Source: Neoceratodus forsteri
Lineage: Eukaryota; Chordata; Ceratodontiformes; Ceratodontidae
Length of the DNA stretch: 64,000 nucleotides
Direction of reading: 5' to 3'
NCBI GenBank assembly: GCA_016271365.2
Contig: CM028129.1
Coordinates: 459,372,501-459,436,500 of the forward strand
Part shown: positions 1-11,699 of the stretch, in pieces
Position numbering within the stretch: the first letter of the stretch is position 1
How the letters are laid out: each line of letters begins with the position of its first letter
Notes under the pieces: generated by a model
Databases searched by the model: none
Seen by the model: only the letters and a program-made list of their open reading frames with translations
Told to the model about the DNA's origin: nothing
Program-made: the position numbers and the translations under genes

Positions 1-680
1 CCTCTAGGGGAGAAAACAGAGGAGGAACATTCTGGCTGGTGGCAGGGTGAATGTCTGACCCTTTTCAGGCCCCATGGTGGTGATGTGGCCCTTCCCCACA
101 ACAACTGAAAATCCACTCTGCAGCCATCGGGCCACCTAGCCAATGAGGCAATGCCATGGGTCAGTGGGTAAGACTACAAGAAGCTGGGTGATGGGGCTGG
201 GAGGGTCAGGCCTGTTGGCCAGTCAGATGAGGAGGATAAACAGACCAACAAGAAAAAAAAACAAATGACACTGTTGCATTACTTTGGAAAAGCCAAAGAA
301 GCATATTGCAGCTCATGGCATTTATGAGTCAAGGTGGGCAAAACTGGTTCTAAAAAAATACAAAACAAAAAAATCCCCTATGGGACTGGGGCGAGTTCCA
401 TAATTTGGAACCCAAAAGAACCTCCCAGTAAAAAATGTTTAAGTGGTTTAAAATGCAACCTAAACAAATTATCATGTATTTTAATGTGATTCATGTGCAA
501 ATATCTCAAAATTTGTCCAGATCCATTTGTACTTGTTATTAGCTGATTTTACGTATTTTAGTTTATGTTGTCTCGGTCACTGCAATGACTTGAACCATTC
601 TGTAAACAAAACTTGTTTCTCATGGAACTCATCCTGTATCTTTTTCAGCTTTAAATAAATTTAAAAAATCAAAATGTTGA
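1..680 (+). other. Unassigned; possible 3' end of a transcript
   Basis: A frame ending at a TGA near 325-327 reads a lysine-rich stretch (DEEDKQTNKKKK) followed by a short hydrophobic tail. About 325 bp further on is an AATAAA (654-659) in A/T-rich sequence, as expected of a 3' UTR. The upstream part has no clear splice acceptor and the peptide matches no family I recognise. This could equally be an old retroposed fragment or chance. I see no other feature here. Confidence 0.15.
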
Positions 681-1413
681 TGCATACATGTTGTTTTAAC
701 GTTGTATTTATGCCCTCTTTATCATGTGTGGCCTGCCCCTTCTCCTGGTCCCACCCAGCCCCACCACCCCACCATCTCTGGGACTTACCTCCATCTGTGC
801 TCCTTATGTCTCCCCTTATGAGTAGAGCTGTCCTGTGGGTGTTTTCCCAGGCCTTTCAAAGTGAAGTCCATGGTAGAGCTAGTGGATGGGTAACACAGTC
901 GATGATGTGGGGCCTGTGGCGGGATCAGTTTCTTCCTGCTGTGGCCAGTGTTGTTTTCTGCCTTGTTGGTCCCCTATGGGATGCCACAGCTTGTGGGTGT
1001 CAAGGTTGAACATGCATATTAAGGGTGCCTTTGGCCAGGGCAGAGCAGCCTCGTTTCCTTCAGGCTTCCAAACAGCCCTGCCACCCATGGTCAGCCAGGT
1101 GGTAGTACTTCAGCAGAGCCAGGATCTCCTCCCGAGGAGGAGGTATCTGCTGGGAAGTTTGATTCTCCTCCCGGCCAGCACATAAAGTCCCAGACTTGTT
1201 CCTGAACTGAGCTCACTGGCACTGAGCAGTAGCCCTACCACTGTACCAAAAGTCCAACTGATCCATATATATTTGGGGATTTTCCTGGAGGGTGAGTGGG
1301 ATATTATTTACAAAGAAATGGTTCCTTTCACAGATGTGAAATTGTTGGATAAGAGAAAATTCAACCTACAGTGCTTGAACATGAGAACATTTCCTCTTGC
1401 TTCATTTTTCCAG
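681..1413. other. Unassigned stretch
   Basis: No coding signature, transposon motif or clear repeat was found. The open frames around 674-1185 are cysteine- and tryptophan-rich, overlap one another in several phases, and look like chance. Confidence 0.4.
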
Positions 1414-1470
1414 GGTTATATCGTGGCCAACAACTCCATGTCGACCTCCACTGCCATAATAACTGTATAA
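1414..1470 (+). other. Candidate terminal exon, or chance
   Basis: A strong acceptor (pyrimidine tract then 'tttttccag') precedes a short open segment starting GGT. It encodes GYIVANNSMSTSTAIITV and then a stop (1468-1470). An AATAAA follows at 1580-1585, so the layout fits a short last exon with a ~110-bp 3' UTR. The serine/threonine-rich peptide with alternating hydrophobic residues could be the last strand of a beta-sandwich domain, but I do not recognise a gene. No partner exon was found upstream in the window. Confidence 0.2.
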
Positions 1471-1803
1471 ATATTATGTAAAGCAAAGTCAAAGAGAAAC
1501 AGAGTTTGGGAAAATAAGAAGAGGCACATCTCCAAGGCCTTATTAGTTTTGAAAACAGGGACCTCCTACAACCAGTCTTAATAAAAATCAGAAATGGTGT
1601 TACCTTACAGTAACTGTATTTTAGGGGATTGAGAAGTGGAAGTCACCCTGCCCCTTTAAATACAGCCGTAGACCCTTGGTGAAGGTCTAATTGGACCACA
1701 AAGGTAGCGGACGGTCTTCTATGCTGCCCCAAAGTCAGTGTCCTTTTGTTCTGTAGTCAGACTGCTCCAGCTGTGTACTGCAGAGGTTTACACCAGCTAA
1801 AAC

Positions 1804-1851
<48 letters not shown>

Positions 1852-1862
1852 CGCGGGGGGGG
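1804..1862. repeat. (GT)n microsatellite followed by a G run
   Basis: Uninterrupted GT dinucleotides from about 1804 to 1850, then 'gcgcg' and a run of about ten G. It is a simple repeat likely to be polymorphic in length, and assembly errors are plausible at the G run. Confidence 0.95.
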
Positions 1863-2324
1863 GGCCTTTTTTGTCAGCAGCAGTGGCAATTTTTGACAAA
1901 CAAAGCCTTTCCATAGCTGTGCCTTATCTTCTCTTTTAATTATTTTTCATTTATTGTTAAGCAGTTAAACTAAACTGATTAGTGCCCACAGGAAGAAACT
2001 CCACCTGGCGTTTCCATGGTACACAGAATGTTTTTGTAAATGACACTGCATTTGTTCTCTGCTGCAGGGTTCTGCATATTTACCATTTTGATGACAAAAG
2101 CTACTTAGTAGTCAGCCTGGTGACTAAAATCAGTTGTCTCAGCCATCAGGAGCTCCTTAAATTTGTATTTTTTATACTGATTTGGCACCTAAAAACGATT
2201 AGACTGGGGGACACATTATTTAGTTTGGACTACCTACTGAACAAAATGTACTGTAGTTTAAGAGCCATGCAAAAACTTAGGAGAATAGTATCCCCCTCTC
2301 CTCCTCCCCAAAAAAGGGGAGGGG

Positions 2325-2530
2325 CAGGGTGGTGTAATGGTTAGAGCACTGAGCCCTGAAGCAGTTCCAGGTTTGAATCTCACTCCCAGTCACTGACTCA
2401 CAGGGTAACCTTGAGAAGGCCACTTGTATACAGCTCCCCCCCCCACAGCTGTAAAATCAGGTAGCAGCAAGACCCTGCTGGAATGTGGGTTATCTTGAGT
2501 ACAGTACGTTACATGGCACACTGATAACTC
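2325..2530 (+). mobile_element. tRNA-derived SINE, MIR/CORE-like
   Basis: The head carries an RNA polymerase III A box ('tggtgtaatggttagagcac') and a B box ('ggtttgaatctc') at tRNA-like spacing. The body that follows reads like the conserved core of MIR/CORE SINEs ('gtaaccttgagaaggccactt ... ctgtaaaatcaggta'). These SINEs are non-autonomous and use a LINE (L2 for MIR) for retroposition. The copy is diverged, and I see no clear target site duplication. It is not a tRNA gene: there is no acceptor stem pairing and the body continues past the tRNA-like part. Confidence 0.75.
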
Positions 2531-3349
2531 AGGTTTTGCCCATAGCCTTGGACATCATGGGTGAACTTGCAGGAGGATGGACTACTGTAATGCTCACCTC
2601 CTCCAGGGAGGGTGGGCTCTCAGTCCTACTGCTTGGCTGCTAGTTTCTGTTACAGGGAGCTTCAAGTCAGTATAAGGCGAGATGCTGAGGAACGGGAGTG
2701 CTGTTGTGATTTCCTGATGTCAGGAGTACATCGTGGTTAAGCACTCTGTGGCACCTGTAAGATAGTTAACAGGTGGAAAATGTAGTGGGTTCTGAGTTGG
2801 TAGCTTATGTCTATCCCCCAATCTGAATGAGGTCCTTCCACGGGTTAACTTGCTGAATGGTGTCGACGACACCTTCTGCAGAAGCGGACTTCGTGGAAAA
2901 TCTGCAGATTCTGTTTGCTGCTGAGGATGCAGAATACTATTGTGTGTCTGTGTTTTGGGGTGGGGTTCTGTGAATTTGTTTCTACCAAAGCAAATCAGGC
3001 CAAGAATGTGCTATTTTCAGGCCTGGATACTCTGAAAGGTTTATGCTGTCTAGTTGGGTCAGCTGTGCAACATTTACTGGCAGTCCTGCTACTAGCCTTT
3101 GACTGGGCAAGTACACTGGTACAAGGACCTTTTTCAGGAAGGACCTGGGTCTAGGCAGAGAAAGAAGGGTGGAGATGAGAGAAACACGGTCATAAAAAGC
3201 TGGGAAATACATTTTCAAGAGTAACTGAAAGTACAGATGAAAACAAAGCAAATATTTGTATACAATTTGAATATAGTGGCAAAAAGATGAGTTAAACAAG
3301 GTTGTTTTGTAAGAAGGCAGTACTGGTTCTAATATATAGCAAGATAATG
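2531..3349. other. Unassigned stretch
   Basis: No recognisable transposon protein, tandem repeat or RNA gene was seen. Open frames on both strands are short and overlap. Confidence 0.4.
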
Positions 3350-3404
3350 GGAGAGCTTTGCCTGAGGTTCAATGTGGGAGTAGCTCCCGCACAACCTCTA
3401 TCTA
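3350..3404 (+). repeat. LTR-like 55-bp segment, copy 1
   Basis: This segment (agctttgcctgaggttca ... acctctatctaag) is closely similar to 8979-9034 (ggctttgcctaaggttcaa ... acctctatttaag). The shared end has a TATA-like core (ctatttaag in the second copy), as in an LTR promoter. The similarity stops at both ends, so a full LTR pair cannot be shown. The two copies bracket the pyrimidine-rich tract. Confidence 0.5.
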
Positions 3405-6400
3405 AGCCTTCCACTAATGCACCTCCTGCTTAGAGTGTTTTTGCTCCCGCTCGCTGCTTGGCTCGTGTGGCTGTGCATCTTTCTCATGTGCCTGCTGCTC
3501 TGTTTTTGTCTGTTCCTCCTGCTGTTGCCCGTCTCCCCTTCCCTCTCCCTGGTTCCCCATTTATTTTTGTTTTTTTCCTGCTGTGTTTTCAGCGTCCTGG
3601 CTGGTCTCTCCCCTCGGCAGCTCTGTTCCACCTCCCCACCCCTTCCTCTGCTTGTCTCTGTCCTCCGCTGCTTTGTTTGCCCCTGTTTTCTTCTTCCCTG
3701 GCCTCCTGTACCTCTGCTGTCCCATGCTTTGGCCTCCTGCTCATTCTGGACCCTTTGGCTCCCAGATCATCCCTTGCACCACCACTGCCCCTGCGGTGTT
3801 CTTTCCCCCTTCCTGCTGCTGGGTCTCTCCCTTCATGTTGTTCCTTTTTGGGCTTTCTGCCCGCATCCATTCCCTTCTCGTGCTCAGAGCTTCCAAGCTT
3901 CCCCAACTCCTTTGCCCCCTTCTCCCAGAACTCACCTCAAAACGCCCTTCAGCCAAGATGCCCACTTGCTTTCATCTCCTACTGCTGGCTCCATCTCCCT
4001 CTGACCCGCCGTTGCTGCAGCTCTGCCGTCTGCTCCCGTAGTCACATTCATTTTCCCCAGGATACCTCCATCAGGCTTCGCTATCTCATACGCCCTACTA
4101 TATTCAGCACCTGTTTGTTCTCTAACTGCTATCACTATAGCCTAACACAGGTAACGTTCCTATCTGATTCCACTGCCTTTTTAGTAACCAGCTCTCATTA
4201 ATACCTGCTATACAGCTGCATGAAAGCAATCTAGGTCAAGGGTAGTATACTCACTGACCGTTTTTGTGAAACAACACCACATTCGCTTGAAACATCCTCT
4301 CAAGCCTGCATGAGTTATATTTCTCAGACCTTGTCTGGCCTATCAGGTAACAGGAATTTCCATCCTGGCTTATGGTTTTTAAACTGTCTCCGCTTCTGAT
4401 GGCATTATCGATGCCTTTTTCCCATGCAGTTCGGACATATTTTGAGAATACTGCACCTCGTGGTGCTCCGCTGTATACCCATACAGTACTATTTATCGCC
4501 TTCTCGCCCAGTTGCAATTTGTGTACTGTCGAGGGATATAATGCTGGTAGTCGATTTCCACCTTGTTCAACGAGGTATCATTCCTCATGCTATCTCCTTA
4601 TGCACAGTTCCACTTCATTTCCTGTATACCATAACTGTAAGCGTTCCTTCCTCCATGCTCCTGGGTAGGCTGCCCATATTGCTAATTCCACTGGTTTACT
4701 TATCCCCTGCCTAACTTGGCTGGACCACTCATGCTTCTCTGATGACTCGAGCCATTGAAATGGGGGGGGGGTGCGCATGTGGGGGTGCTCACTTCACTAC
4801 CCCTTTTCTTCACCTTGTCCTCCCCTACTGCCTACATCCTCAGTTCCCTATGTCTACATTCTTCCCTTCCCTGTTAAATGCTTAGTTTCCAGTAAGGTCT
4901 TCCTTCCTCTTCATCTTATGCTCCAAGGCCAGCTTCCTTCTGCATTTCATGCCTGATTGTGTTCCTTCCCTTCATATCATTCAATATGTTCTGCGCTTAT
5001 GCCAGCCCATACCAGCAGTACTCTGGACTCCATCCTAACTTCGCACCTTCTGAGGTGCTGAGCGAAGGTAGGCTTCCCCTGTCTATTGGAGATGGTATTC
5101 CGTTACACTAACTACCTTCTGCTACTTACCAGCCTGACATCCTCCATCCCTAACTCTGCTGGATAGCATAATGTGAAGGTTAGCTCTTCCTGACTACCGG
5201 GGATGGGAGTCATGTCTACCATCTACTGAGTCATATCCTGCCTTCTCCATCTCATGCCAGTTGCCGCTTCCCTTTGGGAATGGAACTTCTTCGCCATGTG
5301 CCTCTTCATCCTACCTATGCCTAGATGCCTCAAGGCATGATCATCCCACCTCAGCCATCACCACTGGTGTCTGGATCTCCATTCCACTGCTTCAGCTCAA
5401 CGCATTCTCAACCTGATACCCAACGCTGCTTCCCTTCAGGACCATGACTTTGCCCTGACTTACCTTCTGCATCCTACCTGGTCTGTAGCCTCCAATTAAC
5501 ACACTGCCTCCCCTTGGCTGGGAGCCTGACTCTGCATTCGCCGTTCTCCTTTTGCAACCTGTACATGATGTGGTTACTGCTTCCTTTGGAAAGGGACCTC
5601 CTCACCTCATTTGCCTTCCAACTCTCCCTACCAGGATAATATGCAAGTCTTCACTCACTCAATACCTAGTTTGGTTGCCTGTTTCTGTGACTCCACTAGT
5701 TCTGTACTGTCTCTGTCTCCTATTCAGTTACCACTCCCATTTGAAGCTGGATCTCATCCACTCAGTTGCCTCCATCCTCCTACCTAAGCCTGCGGTATCA
5801 GATTCAGGTGATCTCTCCTCCACTACAGGACTGGAAGCTCATTTCTGCACTAGTCTGTTTCAACTTTGTATGCTCTCCCTTGGACCACGGCTTGCATCTC
5901 CTCCTGGACCGGAACCATATACCATTATGCCTCCACTGTCATACCTTTCTCTGGCATGTCATATCCTGGTCACTCACCTCTACTCCCTTGCTTAGGAGCC
6001 TCGCGTCTTCACCTGAAAGCTCATCCTTCTGCATTTTCTACCTCCTACCCAATTACAGCTTCCTTCCAGAATCAGGACCCTCTGCTCCCAATGACTTCCT
6101 TCATTACTCACCAACTCACATCCTGCACTTCCATGGACCTTCGTACATGACCCCTTTGGCTTCATTTCCCCTCAGGATTTGGACCTTGTCTGCTCTTTCA
6201 GTCTCTATCTCATGCCTCTTCACCTGCCTCATGGACTTCCTTGCTGCAGGTCACCCCTTCCGGCTGCTGTACGAGTCATTTTATTCTTCAGATGTGGGAT
6301 CCTCATCCTTCTGCGCTCCAGCACCTTCTTTCCTCTCATTGTTTGAAGCCTTCATCAGATGTGGGACTCAGGTATCTCAACTCAATGGCTCGTGGTGCTT

Positions 6401-8700
6401 GGCTTGCTCATTGATCTTCCGTGGATCATACTCTGGTACCTTACACAGCCTTTCTGAATTCTGCTGCTGTTGTGCAAGAGATGTCCTGTTCCTTCCTGAA
6501 CTGTATGTCATTCAGCTTTGCCTAGCCCATCACCTTCCCCAGATCACTCCTTCAGTCCATCACAATCCACTCCAGACTTTCCTTCCATCTTTGGATAGCT
6601 GCCTTTTCGTCTCTGCGTTGCAGGCTCGGGGCTTCTTACAGTTTGCTGTGGCTCTTTTGGGCCTCGTAGCCTATCTCCGAACAGTATTCCTACCCAGTCA
6701 ACTGCTCTCCCATATTATCTATCTTCTACTCCTACTCTAGCCAGGCTAACAGTATTCTTCCACTACTCATTGTTTCACTCGTTCATTACTCTGGAGACAT
6801 ACTACTGCCAGCAAACATCCCTTGACTAACATGCCTCGTAGACTCTTATGTCATCATAGAGTTTTATATAATGCCCAGTTAGCTTCTCATGATCATTCAT
6901 GGAATCCCATTCATCTGGACAATAGGAAGATCTTCTCAGTCTCTATTGAATGTAATGTCCGACTCTTGTCCGTTCAATTACCATGACTTCCCAGTCTACT
7001 TCGTCTCACTCGCTGCCCTCCTACACGGAGAGGACTTAAATCCTTCTGCTACGCTCTGACTTGTAATTAGTAACGCTTCTGCGGATACTGGGAATCGTAA
7101 GATAACCCATTTAACTACGGACATCATCTGTTTTACCTTCTGCAGCCTCTCCTACTGTCTCCGGCACTGTTGACCATGTTACTCAACTCCTACTTCTCAA
7201 CAGTAATTGCTTGTTTTATGAATTTCACAGATGTCTTCCAGAATATTCGTCGTGGGATCTCCACCGCCTAGCTGATTACTAACTCCACGCCTTCCAAACA
7301 ATCGTTTTCACTCCTGGACATCGCCATTCCTTATACAATTATCCACACCTTTTCATCTAGTACCTTCAGCTGGGTTAACGCTCTTCCAGCGGACCCTACA
7401 GCCTCTTCTTGAATTACCTTCATCAAATCTCTGCAGTAAAGACCATCATCGAAACTGGCTATCCCGAATTCTATCTGGCAGTCTGTAACAGTCAAGACAA
7501 ATTCACCAGCTCAGTCTTACCTCCCAATCGGTCTAATCAGCCTTGGCACTAAGATCCATAGCATCCTGCACTAATCGATCTCACTACCAATTCAGCCTAC
7601 AGACTCTTCCTTATAGCCTCCTTCAAGCTTCTCTCAAGTATTTTGGTGTTGGATTACCTGTAAACCGAACCAACCATGTGCCACCACTGTGCATCTCCTA
7701 GACGATCACATCACAGAAATACCGCACTTATTTTGGGCAGAGTACCAATAGAGTATTTACTCATGCAGTTATGAACATCATGACCAAAGAAGCTCATCCA
7801 TCCCTTACCAAATTTTCCAGTCATTCCCCATATACATTAGGCTACCATCTGGGCCATTTCCGAAACCTTTCTTCTATTTTACCAATCAGTTTATGACATT
7901 ACTCCATCAGCCACTTAAAACTCTCCTCTACTCATTTTAACTCTGTGATGCTTACTTAGCAACTTATCACTCTCTATTCAATTCCTTACCTCCAGAATAC
8001 ATGAACGTCCAAACCTATATGGATTGGACCAGTCACCCATAACTTTGCAAATCTGATCTCACCATGTACTGTCTGCTTGTATATCGATCAAATTATGCCT
8101 CCTGACTCATAACACCCCTACAATCGTTTTGGACACATCTTTCATCAACTCTGGAAATATGGACTACATTAGCCCATCTTCATCTGGATTTGTACATAAG
8201 ATTCTACCATTCCTATGGAAAAGATGTACCCTTCATCCTCAGGATCATCATTCAGTCTGCATTGTCCTTAGATCAAGAAAGAACCAGCATCTCCAGGGCA
8301 CTCAGAGTCTCTCTTCTACTCATTTCTACATCATGGATGCTTCTTTAGTGACTCCTTGTTCATTACTGAATTCCTTGCTTTCAGACCATACCTTGACAGT
8401 CAATACCATAACAGTTCCACCATTCCCTGCCTACTAACCTATTGATCAAGTGATGCGCCCTCTGCTCACTGTACCCTTGCAGTCCCTTCAGACAAGCATT
8501 ATTCATCATCTCGAAACTTGGACTTCATTTGCCCTCCTTTACCTGGATCTGCTTTGCACTTCGATCCTATTGCCCTTCAGAAAAGACCTACACTGTTCAG
8601 CCTCAGGATCATCATTCAATCTGCATCATCCATGGATTGAAGATGGATCATCATCTCTCCAAGAAGCTCTCCACCCTCAAATTAGCTATGGTTACTAGAA
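3405..8700. other. 5.3-kb pyrimidine-rich tract of unknown origin
   Basis: The + strand is strongly C/T-rich, most of all from 3405 to 6740. It gives long but low-complexity open frames in several overlapping phases (for example leucine/serine/proline/cysteine-rich frames at 3417-4201 and 5552-6740). No reverse transcriptase, transposase, gag or zinc-finger motif is visible on either strand. On the minus strand the proximal part is G/A-rich and resembles in composition the 5' ends of the CR1 elements near 40000 and 63000, so a decayed CR1 5' region is one possible origin for part of it. Composition becomes more balanced after about 6800. The LTR-like pieces at 3350 and 8979 suggest that the whole tract may instead be the interior of a non-coding LTR element. 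Confidence 0.3.
8129..8700 (+). repeat. Diverged direct repeat, ~363-bp spacing
   Basis: The phrase 'cctcaggatcatcattca' followed by 'tctgca' occurs near 8237 and again near 8600. The surrounding text (catcatct ... ggacttcat or ggactacatt ... ctggatttg or ctggatctg) is also shared. Two diverged copies in tandem are supported. Earlier copies in the same tract are too eroded for me to confirm. Confidence 0.45.
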
Positions 8701-8846
8701 CCTAGGTCCTTCTCCTCTTAGTATGCCCAGAGGATGGGCAGACTACCGGCCATGGGTCATCAGAGGTTTCCTCCACATGAGGTTTTTTCCTCTCCTGAGT
8801 GCCTGGGGGTTATACTCTCTGTGAGTTGGCAGAGGTATCTTTTGGG

Positions 8847-9034
8847 GCCTTCTATTCCCTACAGTTACTGCCTACTACTCAAGGGTGGGAAAACAGTAAA
8901 GCCACAAAAAGTACTACAAGTTACACCAACACTATACCTCCCGTTGCTCCCATTGCTATTCCAGGAAACATTGAATGGAAGGGCTTTGCCTAAGGTTCAA
9001 GTGTGGAATAGCTCCTCCCATACCTCTATTTAAG
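8847..9034 (+). repeat. LTR-like segment, copy 2
   Basis: The first 130 bp (ggggccttctattccctac ... ccaggaaacattgaatgg) is repeated at 9551-9690. The last 55 bp matches 3350-3404 and ends in a TATA-like 'ctatttaag'. The pattern fits parts of one LTR family found three times around this locus. No primer-binding site or coding interior was identified, so the element class is open. Confidence 0.45.
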
Positions 9035-9039
9035 GGGAT

Positions 9040-9345
9040 CCATACGGTTTCCCAACATCCATTTGCCCATCATATAATTGCCCGGCACCGATTCATTGAG
9101 TGGTTTGTTTTACCAACAACAAGATTCCCGATATGCATTTTCCCATCAATACCTACAATGGGCTGACGGACAGTGCTCCTAAAAAAGTAAGCACAGGGTT
9201 TGTAAACAACATGCACGGGGTAACAGACATTGCTGCATCAGAGACCTATGATGGTGCCACCCTGGTATACCCACATTATGAATCTGGAGTGGACATTTAG
9301 CAGGTAACCCTTAACAGGATAATAAATATGTAAAAAAAAAAAAAA
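9040..9345 (+). mobile_element. Retroposed 3' end with poly(A)
   Basis: An open frame of 66 codons (9100-9300) ends at TAG. Then come AATAAA (9321-9326) and a 14-base A run (9332-9345) with only five bases between them, as in a retroposed polyadenylated transcript. The peptide is not recognised. It could be the tail of a processed pseudogene or of a LINE. No target site duplication was found by eye. Confidence 0.35.
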
Positions 9346-9550
9346 GTTGTAAGTGTTTTTTAATGGGATCTATTTGCTGATGCTTCTTCATTGGGACCCA
9401 CTGTTGCCTTTTTTCTCTGACTGAAGATGACCCACTTCTGCAGTATCAGCAGGTCCCTCGCTATTTCAGCATGTAGAATTAAACTGAAAATCTTCCCATT
9501 CCCCCTCCTCCTCCTCCTTATCTGGCGCTCTTCTCACCCTTGTTCCAGGG

Positions 9551-9690
9551 CCTTCTATGCCCTACAATTACTACCATACCTATTAGTCAAGGTGGGAATA
9601 GACTTACACCACAAAAGTACTACAAGTTACACAGGCACGTATACCCCATTGCTCCCGATTGCTATTCCACAAACATTGAACTACAGGCAG
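9551..9690 (+). repeat. LTR-like segment, copy 3 (partial)
   Basis: Shares with 8847-8978 the ordered blocks gggccttctat, ccctaca, ttact, caaggtggga, aaagtactacaagttacac, ttgctccc and attgctattcca. The 55-bp TATA-bearing end is missing here. Confidence 0.6.
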
Positions 9691-10458
9691 CGGTAAAAAG
9701 CACGTATAAACTAACAAGGCATTAGCTAGGGTCTTGGGTTACATGTTTGTAATGGGATGCACTCAACAGGTAATCCAGAAGCTAGGACTTAAAGAGGGGA
9801 TGGAAGGAAATTGCAGAGGGATTGGCCAGCAAAGGGGAAGCCATTTTGCCCACGTTGGAATCTGCCGAGTGCTTGGTGTCCTTTAGCTTGGGAATTCAAA
9901 AATAAAATGACTTAGCACCCACATAGTGACACCTGACACCATTTTAGTAGGCATTGCATAACTGTGTCCTGTAATATTCTGCTGCCCTAGCCAGACATGT
10001 TCTCAATATCATTAGAATTTCGAGAGACTTGAAATCTTGGACTTTCTTCAACTTGTAGAAGAATACCAGAGAAATTACGCTCCAGTTCTAGAATGGATTA
10101 GACATCATTTTAAGGACTTCAGTGAGGCAGCAGTTTTGATCATACTGGGAAATTTTCAAACTACAGTACTGTACAAAAAATTGATTTCTGTTGGTGTTTA
10201 TTAACCCTTAGTTTAGCATTAGTAGCAGCTGAAAAGAAGGAACTTTGGTGTTATATATAGGGCTTTTCATATATAACAGCAGTATAGAAAGGATATGGAA
10301 GAGGTCAGAATGATTCATCAGCAGGGCAAGAGCTATGAAGACTTTTGCTTTCAGACTGTTTCTGTGACAAGACGACTGAAAGGGGGCTATGATTACAGTG
10401 TTCTGATCACTAAAGGGGATAGACAGGGAATTAACATAGCTGCTTGATCTCAATCCAG
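9691..10458. other. Unassigned stretch
   Basis: No repeat or coding motif was recognised. The 112-residue minus-strand frame at 10208-10546 lacks any family signature and overlaps the exon candidate on the other strand. Confidence 0.4.
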
Positions 10459-10536
10459 GATGCATCTGGAAACGAGCTGTTACCAGCTCAGTATGTCTTT
10501 CCTGGTAGAACTTTTGAAATAAAACAAGTAAATATG
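10459..10536 (+). other. Candidate internal protein-coding exon
   Basis: A 78-nt segment lies between an acceptor ('tctcaatccag', bases 10448-10458) and a consensus donor (gtaagt at 10537-10542). It is exactly 26 open codons, phase 0 at both ends. The peptide begins DASGNELLPAQ and contains YVFPGRTFEIKQ; it is of balanced composition and unlike the surrounding junk. I do not recognise the gene. No transposon motif explains it. It could be a real exon of a host gene whose other exons lie outside or are hidden, or a decoy of the splice consensus. Confidence 0.35.
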
Positions 10537-11039
10537 GTAAGTACAAGTGGAACTAGAGGGCCCCCCGAGGTTCTCTGGAGCAAAACGCTGGTTGTTGGAG
10601 GCTGTAAGTGTGCTTGGCATGGTATCCCCTGCCAAGTTGGATTGTTTTCACCACTTAGATGTTTACTGGTGCATTGTATGAAATAAAGCAATGACTATCA
10701 TATCACTGCATGGACATTCCAGATTTTGAGCAGAGCGTGAGGGCCTATGTGACACAACATCTTGCTCTTGTGGTGCATGTAAATCCATTTACAAGTGAAA
10801 CTAGAGGGCATACTGCTTAAACTGAGGGGTTGAGAGGCAGAATACAGGAAAATATCAGAACAGCATTACTTCGTTAAATGGTGGATTGCCTTGTGGAGTA
10901 CTGTGCCCAGTGAAGATATGGATGCTAGCACTATTTAGGCTGTTAAAGCAGAACTAGACAGATTGCTGAGTGAGAATAATAGCACTTACAGTTACATTCT
11001 GCATATTATGGGTATGTCAGTACTCACACTGGATACTGT

Positions 11040-11180
11040 CATGTGGCAGGGGGTTCAGGCAAGATGGATGCTAAGTCATTTCTGTCACTATAAGACTGTA
11101 TATTACTATGGTAGAAAGCTGAGTCTCCAGGCTCACAGCTCTGCTCTCGTAACTACTAGACTACACTAACTCATGGTTAG
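11040..11180 (-). mobile_element. tRNA-derived SINE head, fragment
   Basis: Read on the minus strand, 11172-11110 gives an A-box-like 'tagtctagtagttacgag' followed by 'agcagagctgtgagcctgg', the usual head of tRNA SINEs with a '...gagctgtgagccaggag...' text. The B box has decayed and the body is short. It resembles the copy at 2325 in its head. Confidence 0.5.
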
Positions 11181-11699
11181 AGACAGGAAGATACCGCAGT
11201 GTTGGAGTTTTGCCTTCTGCCCAGCCCCTGGGAACTGCAGCTGGAGCCATTAGCAGAGCACTTGGCACCACTGAAACTCCCATGGACTCCATGTAGCTGG
11301 CACCATTACAGTTTCAGTTGGCTCCCAAACCAGCTGGCACGCTCAGAGTTCCAGATGGTCCTGCTATAGTGCCATTTTCTACCTCCAGAAAACTCCATTT
11401 GACAACTCCATTAGAATCCAGTTTACCACCATCATTATCGTTGCCATTTAGCACCTTTACAGTTTCCCTTGGCAGTTTTATACTCGTACTAGTAGCTCAG
11501 CTGCCTGTAATGCTGCTGCAGCTTGGGGTGGGGGAAGGTACTATTACTAGACTTGGCTTGCGGGATTGGAAGACATTGATGCAGCCGTATTCTTTTTTTT
11601 GTCATTCATTTTACCTTAATTTGTTTCATGGTTCACCCGCTGTCCCCACCTTCTCTTTTGGCCTCATCACTACTCTTTTACTTTGGACGTGGTATGTGT
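11181..11699. other. Unassigned stretch
   Basis: Contains one 127-residue frame (11318-11701) with hydrophobic segments. It has no recognised motif, no promoter and no splice context, so I regard it as chance. Confidence 0.35.

Noticed and set aside
2325..2400. tRNA gene
   Set aside because: A and B boxes are present, but the stems do not pair and a SINE body follows.
3417..4201. Overlapping 195- and 247-residue hydrophobic frames that look like membrane proteins
   Set aside because: The hydrophobicity comes from the CT-rich bias (Leu, Phe, Ser, Pro). Three frames are open at once, and the minus strand is also open.
5766..6740. 324-residue open frame
   Set aside because: It lies in a C/T-rich tract where several overlapping frames stay open. 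Composition is Leu/Ser/Pro/Cys low complexity, with no domain, splice or promoter context.
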